Positions 55,681 to 64,000 of a stretch of 64,000 bases of DNA are shown here, piece after piece. The notes under the pieces are model-generated. The model was not told the origin of the DNA. It saw nothing but the letters and a program-made list of their open reading frames with translations, and searched no databases. A program made the position numbers and the translations under genes. This stretch comes from Valencia hispanica (lineage: Eukaryota; Chordata; Actinopteri; Cyprinodontiformes; Valenciidae). Location of the stretch: assembly GCA_963556495.2 (NCBI GenBank), contig OY747716.1, positions 9,636,071-9,700,070 on the forward strand. The letters run 5' to 3'. Position 1 is the stretch's first letter. Each line of letters opens with the position of its first letter.

Positions 55681-56368
55681 CCGAACCAGGGAGAATTATC
55701 TGTCTGGACTGCATTCCCCACCAACCAGCTGACCCCACCCATTTACACTGGATGCGTCTGCGGCAGAGAAAACTGTCCCCACCCATCGGACCCTTGACCA
55801 AAGGGAACTGGAAAGCTACAATGTATAAAGCTCTAGTCCTTGTATAGTTAATCTCCAAAAAAGTACAATTACACATCATTGACATTGTTTAAATACCCGA
55901 TACAGATCTGCAAAGGGGTAATTCTGTGAACAGAAAATATAGAGCATTTTTGTAAGATAATGAAATTAAATAAAATATTTTCTGTAAGTCCATGTATAAT
56001 TTCAATAAACTTTAAACAACGTATTTTAATAGGTATCCGCCCAAGGCTCTTTACTGATAGCTGACATGACATATAGTTAAAAAGAAACTTTATTTTGTGT
56101 GACAAGTTTTTTTTAAACTCACCATCCACTCAGGCGTCGGTTTAGCCGGGGACATGTCCCCAACAATAAAAACCTAATGAGGAATTTCAGCACAGATCCT
56201 TCATCCACTTGTGCTCCCAGCACCATTTCCATGTAATCACTATTTGAACTGACTGGTAATTAAATCTCTTTATTCCACTATAGGCTACAGCCATGGTTTG
56301 TTTTCTAGGTGGATGCTGAAGCATCCTTCACAGATGGCGATGTTACAAAGTTTAATAAAGCCTAATCA
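55681..56368. other. Unassigned sequence
   Basis: No coding block. Wording at 56135-56165 (gtcggtttagccggggacatgtcccc) is partly palindromic and reminiscent of a DNA-transposon end, without a partner. Confidence 0.35.
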
Positions 56369-56439
56369 CCCAAAGCACCTTGAATTGTATTGTTAAAAAT
56401 ATGCTATATAAATAAACTTGCCTTGCCTTGCCTTGCCTA
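56369..56439 (+). repeat. LINE-type tail with ccttg repeats
   Basis: aaagcaccttgaattgtatt, tgctatataaataaacttg and four ccttg units form a LINE 3' end in sense orientation. No coding part is attached. Confidence 0.6.
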
Positions 56440-56479
56440 TGTATGCTGTTTCTCCATGTCTTTTTTCATAATACATTTT

Positions 56480-56770
56480 CTGCATGGAGTTTGCATCTCC
56501 TCCCTGCGCATCCAAGGGTTCTGTCCGGGTACTCCAACTTCCTCCCACAGTCTAAAAACATGACTGTTAGGTTAAATAGCCATTTTAAATTGTCCTGAGG
56601 TATGAGTGTGCGAGCATATTTGTTTGTTCTTTTTGTCTCTGTGTTTCCCTGTGATAGATTGGTGATCTGTCCAAGGTGTACCCCCCCATTCCGCCCAGTG
56701 GCTGGAGAAAGGCACGATCTCCCCCACGACAAGGACAAGGGGGTATAGACGATGTTTGTGAGAATAACAT
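56480..56770. repeat. Common fish dispersed repeat (gtttgcatctcctccc ... family)
   Basis: Contains catggagtttgcatctcctc, ctgtccgggtactccaactt, tcccacagtctaaaaacatg and agattggtgatctgtccaag, a widely repeated unit in fish DNA. The missing end (caccagcccccc...gatggatgg) is seen alone at 36281-36345. Confidence 0.65.
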
Positions 56771-58189
56771 AGCTCTTTTTGCTCGTCAGTTCAGTTTGAA
56801 TTGGCCAAATGATCCGACTGTGGCTAGTTAGAGTCTGGTGTGAAGCAAAACAAGTGGAATTCTAAAGTGCATAAAACCAGGAGCATTTTGCTTTTAAAAA
56901 CTACTATTTGTGCTCTTTTTTTTCTGCTTTTCTCATGGCCAGAGTCAACATTTGTAGAGAAGCATAAAGACTCCCAAACACCCAATACACAAACATTTCA
57001 CCTTAAAAAGATTTATTTTATGTGTGCATGTATATATATAAAAAAAAAAAAAAGGCAGTACTGTGCTTTTCTCTATCTAGGGGCTAACCGTTGGTTCTGC
57101 GGTTTAAACAGACACATTTGGTTGTTCAGGACAGTGCTCTAAAACACAGGCCCCAAAGTTGGGAGGCATTCAGAAGCCAACAACAATGTGCTGGAAATAA
57201 GAAAAGACTCCATCTAACGTTACCGCAGACAGCCCCTAAACCAGCTAATTATTGGCTGAGTCACAGAGTTTCATGACATTTTCTGATGCAGTTATAATTA
57301 CGGTTTGTTTACCGAGCGCATATGGTAACTTATCAAGTGTTAGTAATGAGCACTCCTATTACGGTTGTCTCTTCATGGGTCCATCTGGTAGCACAGTTGT
57401 GATCTCTAGGAGGGGATTTGTTTGAGCTTATTTGATATTCTGTTTTTTTTACTGTACAGTTTATTTAAGCTAACTTATATATTCTAGAATCACTTGTGTA
57501 CTTTAAGGGAAGCTTGGCTTTGTGTGTTGATATAGATGTTTAAAAAAGGAAATGTTTTCAACATTAAGCTATGAAACGGACTGCTAACATACTGTCTGGT
57601 AGCTTCCTCGTTACCCCTCATTACATTCATTTTTAACTCAGGCTTTGTTGTAATCTTTTAAAGTGGTCGTGATAAACAGTTCTACAAGCTCTGTGGAGGT
57701 GGTTCAAAGTTTACATTTAGACTGTGTCTGGTCTATCACAGAGAAGTTGGATGGAACCTTTAGGCTACTTGGTTGTTTTTCAGCTTCACAGCCCTTACAG
57801 GTGACTGATCTGTCAGAAACTTCAGTCTGATCGGTGAGTGCTCAATGTTAAATGCTACCAAGATGTGGTGAAAGCAAAATTATTAGGTGTGAATTCTGTC
57901 ATTTCATAAAGTAGAGGGTATTAAGAACCCATTTAAAAGGAAACAGTTAAAAATATTTGTAGTTCAAAAGAGTGTAATTGATATCAGATAAAACAAAGAC
58001 TGAATAGAGTACAGTGGACACTGGCCAGTATTTGCCGATTCACTTGTTCACATAACATCCAACCAACCCCAAACCTTCCTTTATGCTGGCTGTAGGCCCT
58101 TGTGGAAGGGTAATACTGTTTCTCCACAACCCAGGAGCCAAGGTTGGATGAGGAGCTGGTTGCTGGTAGCCCTTCCAAGCAGCTCAGAC
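56771..58189. other. Unassigned sequence
   Basis: One A run (57040-57053) and no coding block or repeat end recognised. Confidence 0.4.
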
Positions 58190-58430
58190 CAAAGCTGATC
58201 AGCAGATCAGACCAAAGCTTCGCTTCAATGCAATCCCCCATTCTGAGCAAGCAGGGGGCGACAGTGGAGAGGAAACAATCCCCTTTAAAAAGGAAGAGAC
58301 CTCTAGCAGAACTAAGCTAAGGATGGGCAGTCGTCTGCCTCGACTGACTGGGGTTGGTAAGGGAAGAGTTACAAACACAGGAACACTGGGTCAAGGAAGA
58401 TCTGGAACCATCACTGGCTAGATAAGGTAA
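58190..58430 (-). mobile_element. L2-like LINE 3' fragment (antisense)
   Basis: Shares catt(c)tgagcaagca, gacagtggagaggaaa, cctttaaaaaggaagagacc and cgactgactgggg with the other antisense L2 tails, at lower identity. Confidence 0.6.
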
Positions 58431-58915
58431 GGTAACTTTAATTGTACCCGTAGGTAAATTTAGTTTGCACTCAAGAGTCATGAAATCATACAGCACGTAC
58501 ATCCATAACCAGACACCATGAAGACAAAATAAAAATAAGAACATCAAATACTATGACCTATTTAACAATGTCATGGCTGCTGGGGCAAAACTGTTCTTTA
58601 AATCTCTTTGTTCTACACATAGGGACCAATAGCCTGCATCCAAAGGGAAGAAACTGAAACTTACAATACAGAGAGTGTGAAACAGCAACAGTAATGAAAC
58701 CAGCCAGCTGATGTAACTGTCTGGTATAGTGATGTTGGACTCAGCTGTGGCTCCCCAGTCAGCCTGTTAGACCATCTCACAATCTGCCTGAGTGAGTTCC
58801 TGTTTTTTAATGACAGAAGACCGAACCATGACACCAGGGAAAAGGACAGGATTGATTCAATAAAAGTGCAATAAAATACAATCATCATTCTTATCAATAT
58901 GGAAACGAGAGAGCC
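58431..58915 (-). pseudogene. Rex1/Babar-like LINE reverse-transcriptase end
   Basis: On the minus strand the frame from 58897 reads FIESILSFSLVSWFGLLSLK, NSLRQIVRWSNRLTGEPQL and SLYQTVTSAGWF. Remnants of LPLGCRLLVP and KRFKNSF-type wording follow in other frames. This is the region after the polymerase core in Rex1/Babar-type LINEs, distinct from the L2 wording elsewhere here. The tail ends with ttaaagttaccttaccttatc (minus strand) at about 58431. Several stops. Confidence 0.6.
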
Positions 58916-58994
58916 TTCCTAAAGTCTCTGGAGCCCTTTTTTACACACTCCTTTGAAACTTTGAATAGATTAAATAGAGGGTAGGTCCCAGGTG

Positions 58995-59250
58995 TCATGT
59001 GACCTTGATGGCCTCATTAGTTGATAACAAGTTGATAACAATCGCCTCCTTAGTGGTCTCCGTTGCCCTACTAGCATGATAGCATGTAAACTTGCTGTGG
59101 AGCTCGATGAAGACGTGGGGCAGGCCGAATCGTAGGGAGACGTCGTGGAGCTGTCTGAGGTGTAGGGAGACTGCGTGGGCTAGGTCAAGGAGCTGGGGTC
59201 GGAATCCCTCATCGAACCCGAAGACCCCGATGATGATCTGCCCACCCTGA
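58995..59250 (-). CDS. Unidentified GC-rich frame with strong start context
   Basis: A minus-strand ATG near 59256 in gttaccatgg, a near-ideal Kozak context, opens about 85 codons: MDQGGQIIIGVFGFDEGF, RPQLLDLAHAVSLHLRQLHD, VSLRFGLPHVFIELHSKFTC, ending at 58995. Base composition is distinctly more GC-rich than the flanks, as in real coding sequence or a transferred element. No domain is recognised. The sequence just upstream (AATAAA near 59326, then a block ending ttaca) looks like an LTR edge, so a retrotransposon gag start is one possibility. The frame continues upstream for about 65 codons without such composition. Confidence 0.3.
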
Positions 59251-59459
59251 TCCATGGTAACCCACTCGGAGAAGATGAGCAGTGTAACGCTTGGGAGAAT
59301 CAGGCACGGAGCAGAAATTACGGAATTTATTGATGTAAAACAAAACAAAAAGGATTTCTCTGATTTGGTGTTTGACAGTAAAGAAAGAAAATGTTCGTGT
59401 TCTGGTTCTGTAGACCTGGGCGATGGAAATAGGGAGACTGAAGTCAACACTCTATAAAT

Positions 59460-61900
59460 CAGATAGTTTGAGAAATGTTCCTACAATATATACAGTTAGT
59501 ATTAATATCATTAATAGAGAGAGAGAATGTGGCAACATCAGCCTCATTGTTTCTATCATCCAGATCTACAAAGCCAGACATTGAGTGAGTATGTGGATTA
59601 AAAATATGTTTTTTGATGGCCATGGCATCCAGCAGAGTTCTACACATCCATGTTTAGTCTGGTCTATCTGGCATATTCTCTCCAGAATATCCAGCATCAT
59701 TTTTCCTCAGTTGCAGTGAAGCCTTCTCTCTTTAAGGCAATTTTCCAGTTCTTCCTCACATCTTTTTAGGGAAACCTTCACAATAAAAACGAGTTTTAGA
59801 AGAGTCACACATAAACATTGTACAAAGGAGGTCAATCTGATTTTCTTACCATTTTATTCCTATTTTCCGTTTTACTTCTACCTGATTTGTTACACAGATA
59901 AGTTTGTATAATACAGAGGCATGGCCTGAAAAGATAAATAAACATTTCATTGTTTCACAATTAATATCAATGCTTTGGATCACAAGTTAAAAGACAATAT
60001 TTTAGGCTAGAAAGAAAACAACAGAGGCTTTTGCTGGCTATTGTGGCAATCTGGGAGATAGTGCCGAGTAATTCTAAACAAAAAACTGATGACGCACACT
60101 GCTGTTTAACTGCATTTCTTTCTTTATTCATTTTCATATCTCACCATCCCAGCACTAAAACAACCATTTAGCTGGATCTTCATGCTCATGGATTAAATAC
60201 ATGCCATAAATATGAAAGACATAAATGCATGCGGTCAACAACATCTTTTACAGCCAGCTCACCTGAACAGGTGCAAGGTGCAGATAAGTGACAACGCACA
60301 CCCAATGTGACACGCCCACTTACCAAGGTGCCAATCGATGGGTAAATATCAATGAGATTTAAAAACATCCTCATTTAGTTCCTACACTGGCCCTGGGAAA
60401 CACTCCACCGATGTCTGTTAGAAAAACGATTTAAACGACGCTGCTTGATATTAAATCATATTCATAAAAAGTAAATAACACCTAGGTGCTCCCAAACATA
60501 AACACACACAAAACAAGAGTTAACGTAATAAAATCAAAATTCCCTCCTCATCTAGTCCCTTTAGTTCAGGCAAAAATAAAGATAAACCCCATTTTTACTT
60601 CCAGGGACAGCATACGCCACTAAACAGAGAATAAACAAGGGCTGATGTTACAAAATCACTAAAACAATAATGATCTAAACAACAGTAGCAGGACAACCTA
60701 CAGAAAAGTATAAAAATGAGGTTAGTCCAACACCATAACCAAACATAGGCCTAGTAAAATGAGAATCAGCTTTACCTCCCACAGATAAAACCGATCAACA
60801 TGCGCTCCTCGTCTGAGTCTTTCCCTTTAAATGCTTCTGATCCTTAATAGATCAACAGAAGCGGTTAAAATAATTACAAGCTCCAAATAATAATCAGTTT
60901 ACAAACAACATACCTCTGCCATATAATCAATATTAAACTGGCGTACGAACTGGTCACACCAAACCTGCAGTTGATATAGCTGCTGGTCGCCTTGGTAATG
61001 AGCCAGCTGCGCTGCGTTGCTTTCTGCACGTCTTCCATATATTTACTCCTGGGCATTAAGTGTCCCGGCTACACCCGTAATATTTGTTTCATTTCTAAAG
61101 TAGCATTCTTGTGTCAGTTATAATCCAAGTCGGTGTTTTGGAACATAGCATTTATAAAGTCTCAGGGAACATTGACACTACACATGAAGCTAAAGTTAGC
61201 TAGCTAATATTTCGCTGGTGGACATAAATACAGTACAGGAATATTATATTTACAAAATTCAGACATCAAAAATGTTCAATCTTACTTGTGAAAAGTAATC
61301 CTCCTAGCTCTACTCTCAATAATCCGCAGATTGTAGCGAGAACACATCACAGAGTACTCAGGCATCTTGTATCTGCTGCTGTAGTTTATGTTTAGGACGG
61401 TTGGCACACTTGAGGTGCAATACCGCCACCTGAAGTGTGGACAGGTACTGTGTTCATCGTCTTACTGTACCTAGGCTCCATTAATGAACCCTTGATCACG
61501 TGACCTTTGCTCCCGGTTGTTATTCTCAAAGAAGAAATGAGTATTATCAAACACCTTGCTTGTTCTCAAATGTTCAGTTTGAGACGTTTCTGGGTCAATG
61601 ACATATTGTCCGACTGCATTTTTTGTTGTTAAAAATATTATTTTATAAATCTGAATTAAACCATATATATTTAGTCCCTGTCCTCTAGGTGTAACCACAT
61701 ATTTTTTTCCAAAAACATTAGGCATTTACAATTATTTTGTTACGGAAAGTTTAAAAGTATCATGTGGAGCGACAGTCCAGTCATGAATCCGTTTTGGACA
61801 TTTATTTAAAATGAATCCAAATCTATTTAAATTTATTTTGTGCCCTATTTGGCATATATTCTAAAGTGTTTTGTAACCTCTAGTTAAATTACATTGATGT
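59460..61900. other. Unassigned sequence
   Basis: Long AT-rich stretch; frames of 60-84 codons have no domain. No repeat termini or RNA genes were recognised. Confidence 0.4.
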
Positions 61901-61923
61901 TGTAATGATATTTCCCTCATATT

Positions 61924-62434
61924 ATGCAAGTAATAGGCGTCGGTGCTGCTGTGAAGAGGGAGGCAGACCAATATGTTCTGCATGGCGGTGAGCTGCAGAC
62001 CCCGCGGGACTTGTATGATGTGCTGGCAAAAAAGTCTGAAACAAGTATACATTACTGTTGGGTAAGTGAAGATGCCATAGCTAAATATGACGACATGATC
62101 CCGGAGAACATGAAAGCTGTGAGGGGCACTTAAAAAATCCACCAGATCTTGTCATCCCAAGCAGCACAAATCGCGCACAGGGATGTGTCGTGCTTTTGCA
62201 AACATGCCGAAATGAAAACATGCTCATGTTACCAGCCTGTAAACGTTGACCTGGGGAACACCACATCCAACACTGGGGAGGCCCCAACCTCTGAGGAGGC
62301 ATCAACCTCTGAGTCACAGAGGGGGGAAAGTGATCAGGAGTTATGTGGCAATTGTGACATACGATGAACTTCCATATGAAGGTCAGGTTCACTTCAACAC
62401 AGTTCACTTCAACACAGTGATTTTAAAAGAATGA
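61924..62434 (+). pseudogene. Decayed cysteine-rich protein fragment, probably transposon-derived
   Basis: The frame from 61924 reads GVGAAVKREADQYVLHGGEL, QTPRDLYDVLAKKSETSIHY and MIPENMKAVRGT, then a TAA at about 62131. Without a shift it continues KIHQILSSQAAQIAHRDVSC, FCKHAEMKTCSC. After a later shift, YVAIVTYDELPYEG ends the match. I have seen this GVGxxxKRxAD...GT-KxHQ...SCFC...C-C pattern in multi-copy uncharacterised fish proteins linked to transposons, but I cannot name the family. No splice donor or start is evident, so it looks like an inner exon or fragment. Confidence 0.5.
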
Positions 62435-64000
62435 CAATGAAATGTGAAAGTTAATGTCTTTGCAAAAATGAAATGAATTGGGTTGAAAATAGTTATTTGT
62501 CTTCAGTATTCAAATGAATAAAATCTCTTTTAAATATATTCCATTCAAATTATTGTATCCTGTTCTATCTTTTTTTAAAAGATATAAGATGGGTTTTATC
62601 ATTTGGTGCGACCACCCATCATGTGGTGCGACAAATAATAAGACTATCTGTAGAAAAATGAAAAAGTGATGCCTTCTTTGTGTGGCAGAAAGTTAATCAC
62701 TGATGGGGTAAGCAGAAGTTAAAAGCATTTTATTTATATTTGCATCATTTTTATGCAATTTACAGGAAAAATGAGCGTGCAAACTACATGCAAATAGTAG
62801 GTCATCGCGTCTTTATAGGAATGAGGATTGTATCAGTATGTATGACATTTCTACAGAAATCCAAATAATTAGCTTCCAGACATATCATATTACTAAGAAC
62901 TTGTGAAAAAATGGTAAATATATTGAATATATATAAATATTTAAAGATGATTCTGACAGTCGCACCACATGACATTTTGAAGGGTAATGACCAATTAATT
63001 TACCTGAAAAAACACCAAAATATCTTAATTCATTATTTTAACATGTATGCATCTACACATCTCATTGTAAAGCTTTGACCGACTGCAATACAAATTCATA
63101 TTTATTGTATTTTAAAACTGACCTGCTAAAAAAACAACTTATCCGTCATTGACCCTTCTATTCCCTAAAATCAGCTAAAACCCTCAGTCTGATTAGCTGT
63201 TAACCTACCTTTTATATTTCCTTTTTCCCTGACATGGCTTTTAGCAATTATTGTAGTGTTTATTGTTATTTAGTAAAACATTTTTTTTTAAATTAAGAAT
63301 TCAGGTTTATCATGAAAAATTATAAATTCTGATCAATGATGTTTGCTAACCCCAAAACTCAAGGTAGGGATAGGATTGTTACCTGTTTCCAATATATACA
63401 CAAGAATAAACAAGTTTAGAAAATGGCTGGCTAGATACATACATAATATATTAGTGGCTATAAATATTATGTCTACAAGAAAACAGCTATTTACTTTTAC
63501 AAATACATATTTATCCCATTTTGCGCATGTTTTAAGTGTTTGCTTCTTCTGTGATTGAGTTTCACTCCTCTGCTTTAGGCTGCCTGAGACAACCTTAGAG
63601 CGGAGACGGAAAATAGTGAGAGGCAAAGGAGAAACAGTGAGAGAGAAAAAAAAACAAAGGGCCCTGAGCTGCCAGGTTTGGGGTGGGTTCTCTTTACAGC
63701 TTTTAATATAAAGTCACGTATTTTGGAAACATTGTGGCAGAAAAAAATAAAAAAATGTACCCATCAATTGGTAATAATCAATTAAGGATTAATTAAATGT
63801 AGCATTAAAAATAAAAAATATACTACACAATCAATTTGGTCACTTCAACTAAACTTTTTTTCCGAATCCATCCTCGTTTTTGTTATCAGCTAGCATTCCT
63901 TTTTTTTAAATTTGTTCCAAAGGTAAACAGAAAACCACTACGAAAGAAATGTCATACACTACCCCTCTCATGTGGCATTACACAACAACATCCTTTGATT
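62435..64000. other. Unassigned AT-rich sequence
   Basis: A pair of near repeats, ggtgcgaccaccca and gtggtgcgacaaat (62604-62634), with gtcgcaccacatgac at 62960-62974 in inverse orientation, suggests the ends of a small DNA element spanning about 62600-62975. No protein is present. The rest shows only A and T runs. Confidence 0.35.

Overview
The window looks like teleost fish nuclear DNA: AT-rich, with short open frames and a dense mix of repeats typical of ray-finned fish (L2-type LINEs, a Rex1/Babar-like LINE, Tc1/mariner, Tol2-like and other hAT elements, MITEs, a tRNA-His-primed endogenous retrovirus). I could not identify any host protein-coding gene with confidence. Almost every frame with recognisable homology belongs to a transposable element, and nearly all of those are broken. 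This reading rests on the sequence and on remembered family motifs; no database search was run.

Layout. 0-5.4 kb: a truncated Tc1-like transposase on the minus strand, an LTR-like block, and a Tol2-like non-autonomous hAT element with an 8-bp target duplication (TSD). 5.4-9 kb: mostly featureless, with a THAP-like exon behind a duplicated CRE-like motif, a CA microsatellite and a 60-bp-arm palindrome. 9-18.7 kb: fragments of at least four L2-type LINEs, a deleted Tc1 transposase, an SGNH-hydrolase-like exon, a foldback element, and two L2 pieces facing each other.

18.8-24.6 kb: a young endogenous retrovirus on the minus strand. It has two 362-bp LTRs (about 5 differences), a polypurine tract, a tRNA-His primer site, gag, protease and integrase. 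Reverse transcriptase/RNase H and most of env are deleted. An in-frame UGA-CUAG separates gag from protease, and the leader holds three repeated hairpins.

26-30.3 kb: a TTF/DUF4371-type hAT transposon with a perfect 8-bp TSD sits inside an older BED-type hAT transposase. 30.3-37 kb: MITEs, LINE ends and a long unexplained block with promoter-like signals. 37-45.5 kb: two L2-type LINEs head to tail on the minus strand; the second is close to full length, with an ORF1 esterase-like domain and an ORF2 endonuclease/reverse transcriptase. 45.7-47.4 kb: a Tc1 element with a complete 338-codon transposase whose third catalytic acid is Gln instead of Glu; an L2 tail is nested in its 5' flank.

47.4-64 kb: mostly non-coding, with a hAT MITE (perfect TSD), a subterminal-repeat MITE, a solo-LTR-like unit (perfect 5-bp TSD), a pogo-like MITE, L2 and Rex1-like LINE tails, an unidentified GC-rich frame near 59 kb and a decayed cysteine-rich frame near 62 kb. 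The relations seen are between elements, namely nesting, truncation and inversion; there are no operons or pathways.
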